NCBI GenBank assembly: GCA_963849305.1
Contig: CAWKGV010000004.1
Coordinates: forward strand, 62,001 to 126,000
From: CAWKGV01 sp963849305
GTDB lineage: Bacteria; Pseudomonadota; Alphaproteobacteria; Acetobacterales; Acetobacteraceae
Direction of reading: 5' to 3'
Length of the DNA stretch: 64,000 nucleotides
Both the position numbers and the translations under genes were made by a program. How positions within the stretch are numbered: position 1 is the stretch's first letter; each line of letters starts with the position of its first letter. Below the pieces are notes generated by a model. It had not been told where the DNA came from, did no database searches, and was given only the letters and a program-made list of their open reading frames with translations. Positions 1 to 8,024 of the stretch are shown here, one piece after another.

Positions 1-273
1 CGAGGCGTACGCCAGCCCGGTTGTCTCGGTGATCGGCAGCGCGTCCATGTCGGCGCGAAGGCCGACGCTGCGATTGGACTGGCCACGGCTGATCGTCGCC
101 ACCACGCCGTGCCCGCCCACGCCGCCGACGAAGGGGACGCCGAGATCGGCTAGCCGCGCGCGCACGAAGGCCGCGGTCTCGCCCTCCTGGTTCGAAAGCT
201 CGGGATGCGAGTGCATATGACGCCGCCAGGTGGTCAATGTGTCGGCCGAGGCGGTGTCCATGCCATCCGTCAC
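1..273 (-). CDS. M20-family amidohydrolase, N-terminal part (cut by window edge)
   Basis: Reads leftwards off the window, so only about 91 N-terminal residues are seen. They contain RRHMHSHPELSNQE near residue 17 and GLRADMDALPI near residue 73, the typical start of M20D amidohydrolases (hippurate hydrolase, N-acyl-amino-acid deacylase type), in which the second motif leads to the metal-binding Asp region. Such enzymes hydrolyse N-acyl or amide bonds using two metal ions. A GTG at 273 and an in-frame ATG at 261 are both possible starts; neither has a strong ribosome site. The substrate cannot be told from this fragment. Confidence 0.8.
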   Translation of the reverse strand, partial: MTDGMDTASADTLTTWRRHMHSHPELSNQEGETAAFVRARLADLGVPFVGGVGGHGVVATISRGQSNRSVGLRADMDALPITETTGLAYAS

Positions 274-374
274 TGGTGCGAGCCTATTTGGGGAGTTGGG
301 GGCAGGTGCCGCTGGGCCCGCACATGCCCGCTCGGACTTGAGCACGCGCGGGTTAACAAACAAGGCCAGAACGG

Positions 375-1391
375 TCAGTCCGGGTCGCGGCCGACCCGGA
401 CCAGGAGCTTGCCGAAATTATGGCCGCCAAGGATGCCGGCCAGCGCGCCCGGCGCGTTTTCCAGCCCCTCAACCACATCCTCGCGGTAGCGTAGGCTGCC
501 GTCCGTCACCCAAGGCTTAGCCAGCGCCCGCCATTCGGCGAACCGTTCCGGCCGGTCGGAGACGATCATGCCCTGGATCAGAACGCGCTTCCCCACCACG
601 AACGCCAGATTGGGGCCGGGCGGAAGCTCGGTCGCGTTGTATTGCGAGACCATGCCGCACATGACCACGCGCGAGAACGGATTGAGCAGCTCGAATACCG
701 CCGCCTGCACGCCCCCGCCGACATTCTCGAAATAGACATCGATTCCGTTCGGGCACACGGCTTCGAGTTCGGCGCGCAGGTCGATCGCGCGGTGATCGAC
801 GCAGCCGTCGAACCCAAGCTGGTCCTGCACGAACAGGCACTTGTCCGAACCGCCAGCCACGCCGATCACGCGCGCCCCGGCCCGTTTGGCGATCTGGCCG
901 GCAACGGACCCGACGGCTCCGGACGCGGCGGAAACCACGACCGTCTCCCCCCTCTTTGGTCGGCCGATGTCGTGCATCCCCGAATAGGCGGTGGTGCCCG
1001 GCATCCCCAGCACGCCGAGATAAGTGGATAGCGGCGGGCCATCGCGGTCCAGCTTCGTGAGCTGCTTGGCCGGCGTGACCGAATGCGTCTGCCACCCACG
1101 CGACCCGACGACCACATCGCCGGCCGCGAAGTCCGGCGCGGCGGAAGCGATCACCTCGCCCACGGTTTCGCCCGTCATCACCTCGCCGATCTGAACCGGC
1201 GGCGCATAGGATTTCCGATCCGAGAGCCGTCCGCGCATATAGGGATCGATCGACAGCCAGATGGTGCGGGTGACGACCTCGCCAGACTCTGGCGTCGGAA
1301 CCGCGTCCTCCTTGGTCTCGAAATCGTCTGGTCGCGGGCTGCCATGTGGGCGCCGGCGCAGGACGATGGAGCGGCGAATGTTCTCGGCCAT
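375..1391 (-). CDS. NADP-dependent medium-chain reductase, CurA/leukotriene B4 dehydrogenase type
   Basis: A 338-residue zinc-free medium-chain dehydrogenase. The N-terminus has the family's SIDPYMRGRLSD motif and the nucleotide-binding fold shows SAASGAVGSVAGQIAK followed by GARVIGVAGG. Enzymes of this group reduce the double bond of alpha,beta-unsaturated ketones or aldehydes with NADPH; the actual substrate is unknown. The ATG at 1391 lies 2 bp after the stop of the upstream alcohol dehydrogenase, so the two are probably co-transcribed. Length and domain order are normal for the family. Confidence 0.88.
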   Translation of the reverse strand: MAENIRRSIVLRRRPHGSPRPDDFETKEDAVPTPESGEVVTRTIWLSIDPYMRGRLSDRKSYAPPVQIGEVMTGETVGEVIASAAPDFAAGDVVVGSRGWQTHSVTPAKQLTKLDRDGPPLSTYLGVLGMPGTTAYSGMHDIGRPKRGETVVVSAASGAVGSVAGQIAKRAGARVIGVAGGSDKCLFVQDQLGFDGCVDHRAIDLRAELEAVCPNGIDVYFENVGGGVQAAVFELLNPFSRVVMCGMVSQYNATELPPGPNLAFVVGKRVLIQGMIVSDRPERFAEWRALAKPWVTDGSLRYREDVVEGLENAPGALAGILGGHNFGKLLVRVGRDPD

Positions 1392-1393
1392 GG

Positions 1394-2467
1394 TCAGGCC
1401 ACCTCGGCGCGCAGCACCAGCCGGCCGGTCACCTTGCCGTCGCGCAGCCGCATCAGCGCATCGTTGGCGTGCGGCTGCGGCACCGTCTTGACCGGCAGCG
1501 CGGGGAGATCGCCCGCCTGCGCGAGCCGCACCAGCTCGCGCAAATCCTTGACGGTGCCGACATAGCTGCCTTGAACCGTGAGCGCGCGCGTCACCATCAT
1601 CGGCAGCGACAGCATCAGCTCGCCGCCGAACAGGCCGACCTGGATCAGCTTTCCGCCCTTGCGCAGCGCGCCATACGCGAAGCGCGCGGTAGCGGTGCCG
1701 TTGACCAGGTCGATCACCGCCAGCACCGGCCCGCCCGCCGCCTCGATGATCCGCTTGGCCACATCCTCGCCGTTGCCGTCTACCACCTTGCTGGCGCCCG
1801 CCTTCATCGCGGCGTCCCGCTTCTCGGCGCTGACGTCCACCACGACGATGTTGCGGTGCTTGAGCGCCTTGAGCACGGCGATGGCGTTCATCCCGAGGCC
1901 GCCGGCGCCGACGACCACCACGGCCTCGTCGGGCGGGAGCGGCATCACCTTGCTGATCGCCGAATAGACCGTGATGCCCGAGCACGCGTAGGTGGCGGCG
2001 ACCGCCGGATCGAGCGAGCCGGGATCGACCAGGTGGCGGGGGTGCGGAGCCACGATATGCGTGCCGTAACCGCCGTTCTGATAGACGCCGATGCTGCGCG
2101 GGCTCAGGCACATGTTGTCCTCGTCCGCCAGGCAAAAGGCGCAATGACCGCAGCCCACCCAAGGGTATACGATGCGGAGGTCGCCGACTCTTACGCCATG
2201 CTGATCCCCATTGGCATCCGGCCCGAGCTTGACCACCCGGCCCACGATTTCGTGGCCCATCGCTAGCGGCAGGGTCACGCCACGATCCTTGAGCGACATG
2301 CGCTTGCCGCCGCCAAGGTCGTAGTAGCCTTCCCAGATGTGCAGGTCGGAGTGACACACGCCGCAATGGGTGACCTCGACCAGCACCTCGGTGCCTTTCG
2401 GCTCCGGCGTGGGAAGCTCGATCTCCTTGAGCGGCTGCCCGTTCTCGACCACGGCCCAGGCGCGCAT
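1394..2467 (-). CDS. Zinc-dependent NAD(P) alcohol dehydrogenase
   Basis: A 357-residue zinc alcohol dehydrogenase. Catalytic zinc ligands are visible as CGVCHSD (Cys38) and GHE (His72-Glu73), and structural zinc ligands as Cys106, Cys109, Cys112 and Cys120. The cofactor fold has VVGAGGLGMNA near residue 187. It should oxidise an alcohol or reduce an aldehyde in the cytoplasm; the substrate is not evident. It is the first gene of a two-gene unit with the CurA-type reductase, suggesting joint aldehyde or ketone detoxification (inference). All key residues are present. Confidence 0.9.
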   Translation of the reverse strand: MRAWAVVENGQPLKEIELPTPEPKGTEVLVEVTHCGVCHSDLHIWEGYYDLGGGKRMSLKDRGVTLPLAMGHEIVGRVVKLGPDANGDQHGVRVGDLRIVYPWVGCGHCAFCLADEDNMCLSPRSIGVYQNGGYGTHIVAPHPRHLVDPGSLDPAVAATYACSGITVYSAISKVMPLPPDEAVVVVGAGGLGMNAIAVLKALKHRNIVVVDVSAEKRDAAMKAGASKVVDGNGEDVAKRIIEAAGGPVLAVIDLVNGTATARFAYGALRKGGKLIQVGLFGGELMLSLPMMVTRALTVQGSYVGTVKDLRELVRLAQAGDLPALPVKTVPQPHANDALMRLRDGKVTGRLVLRAEVA

Positions 2468-2520
2468 CGGTGTCTCCTATGTCTCGAATAGCGAGATGGA
2501 AGCCGCGTGGCGCCGCGCGG

Positions 2521-3501
2521 TCAAGCGGAGCGGAGCGACTCGGGGTTCGCCACCCGCACTGGCTTGCCGTCGAGGAACGCCAGCGCGTTCTCGAGCATCT
2601 GCGGATAGAACTGCTCCCAGACCTCGCGCACGCCGTAGCCCAAATGCGGCGTCACGACCGTGTTGGGCGCATGGCGCAGCGGATGGTCTTGCGGCAGCGG
2701 CTCGCGGTCGTACACGTCGAGCGCGGCGACGATCCGCCCGGCGCGCACCGCCTTTATTAGCGCCGCCTCGTCCACCAGCGGGCCGCGCGAGCTGTTCACC
2801 AGCACCGCCCCTTGTTTCATTCGCGCGATATCGGCCCGGCCGATGATGCCCCGCGTGCGCTCGGAGAGTACGAGATGCAGGCTGATCGCGTCCGACCGCG
2901 CTAGCAGCTCCTCCTTGGAGACCAGCGTGGCGCCTTGCTCCCGTGCCTTTTCCGCTGTCAGGTTCTGGCTCCAGGCGAGCACCGACATCTCCAGCGCCCG
3001 TCCGTAACGGGCCATGCGCCCGCCGATCCGCCCTAGGCCGATCACCCCGAGCGTCTTGCCCTCCAGGACCGCGCCGACCGGCACGCCCTGCTGGAAGCGC
3101 CCGGCGCGGATCGCGGCGTCACCCGCTGGGATACCGCGGAAGGCGGCGACCAGTAGGCCGAGCGCCAGTTCCGCCGTGGCCGCCGACCCAGGGCCGCTGC
3201 CGGTGTTGCAGACGACGATGCCCTGCGCGGTCGCGGTCTCCATGTCGAGCGAGAGCGTGCGCCCGCTGGTGGTCCCTAGCATCCTGAGCTTGGGCAACCG
3301 GCGCAGCAGCGAACCCGTGAGATGCGTCCGCTCGCGCATCGCCAGCACGATCTCGCAGTCGGCCAGCTTGGCGGCCGCGTCGTCTTCATCGGCGAAGGCA
3401 TCGGCGAAGAACGTCACCTCCGCCCGCCCTTCCAGTCGCGACCAGTCGGCGAACTGCCGCGCGACCCCCTGCCAATCGTCGAGCACGGCCACTTTCACCA
3501 C
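2521..3501 (-). CDS. D-2-hydroxyacid dehydrogenase
   Basis: About 326 residues of the D-isomer 2-hydroxyacid dehydrogenase family. The NAD site is GLGRIGGRMARYG, and the catalytic set is visible: Arg in NSSRGPLVDE, Glu in DREPLPQDHP and His in TPHLGYG. It interconverts a 2-keto acid and a 2-hydroxy acid with NAD(H); the substrate is unknown. The frame stays open upstream to 3588, but GTG 3501 (or GTG 3498) is chosen because gggaggt sits 6-9 bases before it and the family begins at this KVAVLDDW strand. It is divergent from the dehydrogenase at 3587, with an 85 bp shared promoter space. Confidence 0.87.
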   Translation of the reverse strand: MVKVAVLDDWQGVARQFADWSRLEGRAEVTFFADAFADEDDAAAKLADCEIVLAMRERTHLTGSLLRRLPKLRMLGTTSGRTLSLDMETATAQGIVVCNTGSGPGSAATAELALGLLVAAFRGIPAGDAAIRAGRFQQGVPVGAVLEGKTLGVIGLGRIGGRMARYGRALEMSVLAWSQNLTAEKAREQGATLVSKEELLARSDAISLHLVLSERTRGIIGRADIARMKQGAVLVNSSRGPLVDEAALIKAVRAGRIVAALDVYDREPLPQDHPLRHAPNTVVTPHLGYGVREVWEQFYPQMLENALAFLDGKPVRVANPESLRSA

Positions 3502-3586
3502 TACCCACCTCCCATTCTCGCGACGGCAGGGTGGAACCGGGCGCCGGAGCGTGCAAGACGTTCCACAGGGCATAGAGGAGCTTGTC

Positions 3587-4516
3587 ATGGCACAGATCGC
3601 GGTGATCGGCGCGGGGCTGATCGGACGGGCGTGGGCGATCGTGTTCGCGCGCGCGGGGTTCGAGGTGACGATGTGGGATCCGGCATCGGGAGCGGTCGAT
3701 GGCGCGCTCGCCTATATCCGCGAGCGCCTGCCGGAACTGGCCGAGGCGGGGTTGCTGACCGACGCGCCGGCCGCGGTCTCGGGGCGCATCCGCCCCGCTC
3801 CGAGTTTAGGCGAGGCCGTGCGATCGGCCGAGCACGTGCAGGAGAACGGGCCGGAGCGTGTGGCCGACAAGCAGGCGCTGTTCGCCGAACTGGACCGCGT
3901 GGCGCCGGTCGATGCGGTGCTGGCCAGCTCCACCAGCGGCATCCCGGCGAGCGCCTTCACCGGCTCGCTGGCGGGAAGGGCGCGCTGCCTGGTCGCCCAT
4001 CCCGTCAACCCGCCCTATCTGGTGCCGCTGGTGGAGCTGTGCCCGGCGCCGTGGACCGACCCCGCCGTGGTCGCGCGGACGCGCGCGCTGATGGAGCGCG
4101 CCGGGCAGGCGCCCGTGACCTTGAACCAGGAGGTGACGGGATTCGCGCTCAACCGGCTGCAAGGCGCGCTGCTGGCCGAGGCGTTCCGCTTGGTCGCCGA
4201 CGGGGTGATCTCGACCGCTGACCTCGATGCCACGGTCAAGCACGGGCTGGGGCTCCGATGGTCGTTCATGGGGCCGTTCGAAACCATCGACCTGAACGCG
4301 CCGGGTGGGCTTGCCGAGTACTGCGCGCGCTTCGGCGGGCTCTATGGCGAGATGCAGCGGCAGATGACGCCCCGCGAGTGGGACAAGGGGCTTGTCGCCA
4401 AGGTGGAAGCGGCGCGGCGAACGGAGCTGCCCGCGAACATGCTGGGCGTTCGCACGGAATGGCGCGACCGGCGGCTGATGGCGCTGCTCGCCCATAAAGC
4501 GGCGCAGCCGGAATAG
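3587..4516 (+). CDS. 3-hydroxyacyl-CoA dehydrogenase family protein, lambda-crystallin / L-gulonate dehydrogenase type
   Basis: A 309-residue two-domain dehydrogenase. It begins with the Rossmann motif GAGLIGRAWAIVFARAGF. It carries SSTSGIPASAF and then AHPVNPPYLVPLVELCP, where the His and Asn-Pro are the typical catalytic region, followed by a C-terminal helical domain. The single NAD domain and short length resemble L-gulonate 3-dehydrogenase or carnitine dehydrogenase more than the fatty-acid beta-oxidation multienzyme. The start is ATG 3587 with gaggag at 3575-3580. The substrate is uncertain. Confidence 0.85.
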   Translation: MAQIAVIGAGLIGRAWAIVFARAGFEVTMWDPASGAVDGALAYIRERLPELAEAGLLTDAPAAVSGRIRPAPSLGEAVRSAEHVQENGPERVADKQALFAELDRVAPVDAVLASSTSGIPASAFTGSLAGRARCLVAHPVNPPYLVPLVELCPAPWTDPAVVARTRALMERAGQAPVTLNQEVTGFALNRLQGALLAEAFRLVADGVISTADLDATVKHGLGLRWSFMGPFETIDLNAPGGLAEYCARFGGLYGEMQRQMTPREWDKGLVAKVEAARRTELPANMLGVRTEWRDRRLMALLAHKAAQPE

Positions 4517-4525
4517 GGTCGAGCG

Positions 4526-5107
4526 ATGAGCGAGGTTGTCGAGCAAGCGCAGGAAGGGATCGAGCGGGCGCATCACGCGCATGTCCATGAAGGCGACAGC
4601 AGCGCGCGCTGGATAGCGGTGCTCGTCGCGGTGCTGGCCGCCGCGCTGGCGATCGCCGAACTAGGGGAGAAGTCGCAACAGACCGAATACCTGACGCGGC
4701 ATATCGCCGTCTCGGACGGCTATGCCTATTACCAGGAGAAGCATGTCCGTCAGACGTTGATGCAGGCGGAGGAAGGGGTGTTGCAAAGCCTGCCGAACGC
4801 CACCGACCCAGCGGTGAAGGCCCGCATCGCGGCGGCCCGGCAGGAAGCGGCGCGGCTGGAGGACAATGCGCAATCCGGCCAAGGAATGCGGCAATTGCTC
4901 GAGCACGCGCAGCGCGAGGAGCACGCCCGCGATCATGCGTTCCATCTGACCCACAAATTGGAGCTGGTGGTCGGCGGTTTGCAGATCGCGATCGTGCTCG
5001 CCTCGGTGTCCGTGGTGACGCGCGTGCGCACTCTGGCCTGGGGCGGTGCCGGCCTCGGGGCCGCGATGATCGCGTATGGCCTGCTGGTCTGGGGAGGCGC
5101 GATCTAA
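4526..5107 (+). CDS. DUF4337 membrane protein
   Basis: A 193-residue protein with a His-rich N-terminus, one membrane segment near residues 29-44 (WIAVLVAVLAAALAIAEL), a central charged helical region and two C-terminal membrane segments near residues 149-164 and 171-192. This layout matches DUF4337, a family of unknown function. It follows the preceding dehydrogenase by 9 bp and may share its transcript. The stop codon lies inside a 14-bp palindrome at 5103-5116. Confidence 0.8.
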   Translation: MSEVVEQAQEGIERAHHAHVHEGDSSARWIAVLVAVLAAALAIAELGEKSQQTEYLTRHIAVSDGYAYYQEKHVRQTLMQAEEGVLQSLPNATDPAVKARIAAARQEAARLEDNAQSGQGMRQLLEHAQREEHARDHAFHLTHKLELVVGGLQIAIVLASVSVVTRVRTLAWGGAGLGAAMIAYGLLVWGGAI

Positions 5108-5116
5108 TATATTAGA
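5103..5116. repeat. 14-bp AT-rich perfect palindrome at a gene end
   Basis: TCTAATATATTAGA is a perfect inverted repeat that includes the stop codon of the DUF4337 gene. It is unusually AT-rich for the region. There is no following T-run, so an intrinsic terminator is not supported. It may be a regulatory site or chance. Confidence 0.4.
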
Positions 5117-5254
5117 CCGCTCGATTGACGCAGGTTTCCAATATCGCCGAGACGGACGCACGGCGCGGTGGCTCGCTATTGGTGGTCCGCTGTGACGTGC
5201 GCTGACCGATCCGTTTAACGCTAGGTCGCGCCAGCAGGAGGCCCAGCGGGTGCG

Positions 5255-5830
5255 TCACGAACCGTCAAGGTAGCGCTGGATCGCCGGTGCTAGGCCTGTC
5301 ACCAGCTCCTCCCTCGTCAGGCCGGCGATGGGCTCGATCCGCAAGATGTACCGGGCCAGAGCGATCCCCAACAGCTGGCTTACCACCAGCCCAGCCCGCG
5401 TCGGCGCCTGATCCGCCGGTGCAACGCGGCGGATGGCTGGCAGAACCTGGGTCGTGAACACTGCGCGTACGCGCTCGGCCGACGCCGGATCGACGGCGGC
5501 CGAGCGCAGCAGAATGGGCAGTGCCCGGTTGCAGCCGGGGCCTTCCCACAGCGACAAGAAATGCCGCACCAACGCCTCTCCCCGCCGTGCGGGCGGACAG
5601 GCGGCCAGGTCGGGAAGGTTCAGCTCCATCGTCGTCGCCTGAGCGAACAACCCGGCCTTGCTGCCGAAATAGCGTATCACCATGGCCGGATCGATTGACG
5701 CGCCGGCGGCCACGTCGCGCAGGGTGGTGCCTGCATACCCACGCTGCGCGAACTGGCTGCGTGCTGCTTCCAGAATCTGCGCGCACGTCCGGTCGGATTT
5801 GCGAAGGGTCGGGCCGCGCCGTGTCACCAC
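5255..5830 (-). CDS. TetR-family transcriptional repressor
   Basis: About 191 residues. The N-terminal helix-turn-helix region reads ILEAARSQFAQRGYAGTTLRDVAAGASIDPAMVIRYFGSK, here cited only as the TetR_N signature (start ILEAA, end YFGSK). The C-terminal ligand domain resembles TetR_C_17-like regulators. The frame remains open upstream to 6067, but GTG 5830 (or 5827) is preferred: further upstream would run through the operators and the divergent gene. It is divergent from the FAD monooxygenase at 5933. Two matching inverted repeats lie between them, so it probably represses both genes. Confidence 0.85.
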   Translation of the reverse strand: MVTRRGPTLRKSDRTCAQILEAARSQFAQRGYAGTTLRDVAAGASIDPAMVIRYFGSKAGLFAQATTMELNLPDLAACPPARRGEALVRHFLSLWEGPGCNRALPILLRSAAVDPASAERVRAVFTTQVLPAIRRVAPADQAPTRAGLVVSQLLGIALARYILRIEPIAGLTREELVTGLAPAIQRYLDGS

Positions 5831-5837
5831 CCGATCT

Positions 5838-5855
5838 TGCCAACATCTGTTGACA
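5838..5855. promoter_or_regulatory. Putative TetR operator, distal copy
   Basis: TGCCAAC-ATCT-GTTGACA, an inverted repeat of 7-4-7 bases with one mismatch. It has the same architecture as the site exactly 40 bp downstream. It overlaps a possible -35 hexamer (TTGACA, 5850-5855) reading towards the monooxygenase. Confidence 0.6.
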
Positions 5856-5877
5856 TCGGCAAGCAGGTCGCCGAGTA

Positions 5878-5895
5878 TGTCAACCAACGTTGACA
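5878..5895. promoter_or_regulatory. Putative TetR operator, proximal copy
   Basis: TGTCAAC-CAAC-GTTGACA, a perfect 7-4-7 inverted repeat in the gap between the divergent tetR and monooxygenase genes. Its left arm read on the minus strand is also a TTGACA -35 candidate for tetR, which would give autorepression. Confidence 0.7.
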
Positions 5896-5932
5896 AAGCC
5901 GCCCCGACACATCCCGTGCCCGATGCCCACCG

Positions 5933-7183
5933 ATGACCGATCCCGCAACCATCCCGCACCACACCATCCAGGCAGACTGCTGCATTGTCGGAGGCGGCCC
6001 GGCCGGCATGATGCTGGGCTATCTGCTGGCCCGTGCGGGCGTGCATACCGTGGTGCTGGAGAAGCACGCCGACTTCCTACGCGACTTCCGCGGCGACACC
6101 GTGCATCCCTCCACCTTGCGGGTCATGGATGAACTGGGCCTGCTGGACGACTTCCTGAAGCTGCCACACGAGAAGCTGGACCACATCGAAGCCGAGGTCG
6201 GCGACGCGCGCATCACCATTGCCGACTTCCGCCGCCTGAAGATGCGCACGCCGTATGTCGCCTTCATGCCGCAATGGGATTTCCTGAATTTCCTAGTGGA
6301 GCGGGGCAGGCGGTTCCTCCACCTGGATCTGCTGATGCAGGCCGAGGTCACCGACCTGCTACGCGATGGCCACCGCATCGCCGGCGTCCATGCCACGACG
6401 CCCAAGGGCTCGATCGAGGTGCGCGCGAAGCTCACCGTCGGCGCAGACGGGCGGCACTCTACAGTGCGCCGTCTTGCCGGCCTTGCGCCGCGAAACGTGG
6501 GCGCACCGATCGACGTGCTGTGGTTCCGCGTTAGCCGCGACGCGGCTGCGTTCGACCAGACGTTCGGGCGCATTCAGCAGGGCAGGATGATGGTGACTTT
6601 GGATCGCGGCGACTACTGGCAATGCGCCTATGTCATTCCGAAAGGCGGCGCGGACCGGGTGAAGGCGCGCGGCCTGGCCGCCTTCCGCGCGGAAGTGACC
6701 GAGGCCGCACCCGCATTGCGCGCGCATATTGACGAGGTGAAAAGCTGGGATGACGTTAAACTGCTGACCGTGATGATCGACCGGCTGAGGCGCTGGTCGT
6801 CTCCCGGTCTGCTGTGCATCGGCGACGCCGCGCACGCCATGTCGCCGGTGGGTGGCGTCGGCATCAACCTAGCGGTGCAGGATGCGGTGGCGGCCGCCAA
6901 TTTGCTGGCGGCGAAGCTGCGGCGGGGCGAACCCGACCCGCATGACCTCGATGCCGTGCGCCGCCGCCGGCTGCTGCCCACGAAGATCATCCAGGCGTTG
7001 CAGATCACGATTCAGAACCGACTGCTGGCCCCAACGATCACCGGCCGGGACATGCGCCGCACCTTCGCGGTGATGCGGGTGTACAACCGCTTGCCCTGGC
7101 TGCACGGCATCCCGGCACGCCTCCTCGGCCTCGGCCCACGGCCAGAACATGTGCGCACGCCGGCGGAGCAGGAAAGGCCGTAA
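5933..7183 (+). CDS. FAD-dependent aromatic-ring-type monooxygenase
   Basis: A 416-residue group A flavoprotein. It has the FAD dinucleotide motif IVGGGPAGMMLGYLLARAG near residue 18, the middle motif VGADGRHSTVRRLAG near residue 164, and the C-terminal FAD ribityl/phosphate motif CIGDAAHAMSPVGGVGINL near residue 288. This order is that of PheA/TfdB/UbiH-like hydroxylases (FAD_binding_3). It likely hydroxylates a small aromatic using NAD(P)H and oxygen. It is divergently placed from tetR with paired operators, so induction by substrate is likely. Confidence 0.88.
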   Translation: MTDPATIPHHTIQADCCIVGGGPAGMMLGYLLARAGVHTVVLEKHADFLRDFRGDTVHPSTLRVMDELGLLDDFLKLPHEKLDHIEAEVGDARITIADFRRLKMRTPYVAFMPQWDFLNFLVERGRRFLHLDLLMQAEVTDLLRDGHRIAGVHATTPKGSIEVRAKLTVGADGRHSTVRRLAGLAPRNVGAPIDVLWFRVSRDAAAFDQTFGRIQQGRMMVTLDRGDYWQCAYVIPKGGADRVKARGLAAFRAEVTEAAPALRAHIDEVKSWDDVKLLTVMIDRLRRWSSPGLLCIGDAAHAMSPVGGVGINLAVQDAVAAANLLAAKLRRGEPDPHDLDAVRRRRLLPTKIIQALQITIQNRLLAPTITGRDMRRTFAVMRVYNRLPWLHGIPARLLGLGPRPEHVRTPAEQERP

Positions 7184-7261
7184 TGCCCGGGTGCAACGTG
7201 GTCAGCTCAGTGGTGACGCGACGCCCTCGGCGGCGCCCGTACGAGACCATCCGGCTTGCCG

Positions 7262-7807
7262 CGCCGCTTCGCAATTAGCAATGACATCGACCGGGCTGCT
7301 CCGCCGCCGTGGGTAGATTATGTCGGCGCCGGGATCGAGACGGCGCGGGACATCAATGCCGTCGTCGATTACGCGACCGCCCCTGCCCTTCGTACGCCCG
7401 GATAGCGCCGTGGTGGTGGGACAATCGGCCGGCGGCTGGGGCGCGATCGCGTATGACAGCCTTCCGCATCCAAAGGTCTCCGCCTTCGTGGTGATGGCGG
7501 GGGGCCGTGGCGGGCATGAGAACCATGAGCCCAATGAAAACTGTCGCCCGGGCCGCCTGGCCGAAGCCGCCAAGCATTTCGGCGCGACGGCTTCAACTCC
7601 GATGCTCTGGGTTTATGCCGCCAATGACAGCTATTTCGCGCCACCAATCGCCCGCGCGCTGTATGACGCATTTACCGCTGCGGGCGGCAAGGCAGAGCTG
7701 GTCCAGCCTGGCCCGTATGACAAGGACGGCCATCGCGTGTTCTTGAGCCGGGAGGGTCGGCGGTTGGGGGGCACTTGGTCGCGCGGTATGTCGCCCGGCA
7801 ACTCTGA
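7262..7807 (+). pseudogene. Decayed alpha/beta hydrolase (dienelactone-hydrolase type)
   Basis: Three reading-frame pieces line up as one protein: NDIDRAAPPWVDYVGAGIE (frame ending in a stop near 7405), then VVVGQSAGGWGAIAYDSLPH with the nucleophile elbow G-Q-S-A-G, then after a second shift near 7755 GGHLVARYVARQL to a stop at 7805-7807. The C-terminal part has the Asp (YAANDSYF) and His (KDGHRVF) expected of the triad. The N-terminal half is missing. With two shifts and a lost start this is a pseudogene and not a single read error. Confidence 0.75.
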
Positions 7808-8024
7808 GCGACAGAGCCGGTGGCAGACGAGCAGCTGTTTTCGGGCAACGGCCAGTCGGCACTAAGGGCTAAGCTGGTCAGCCGCTTACGACGCATAGCC
7901 GCCATCCGGGCAATGGGCTCGGGGCCGCCTTCCATTAGCCATACAGGGCTACGCTGCTCGCGTCTTTTGCTAATGTGGACGGCGGTGGTGCAGCGCCGCG
8001 TTCGCAAAGATTGGGAGAGGATAG

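Noticed and set aside
375..2366. A 663-codon open frame covering both medium-chain dehydrogenases
   Set aside because: Its first ~325 codons are an out-of-frame reading of the alcohol dehydrogenase; the real reductase starts at ATG 1391.
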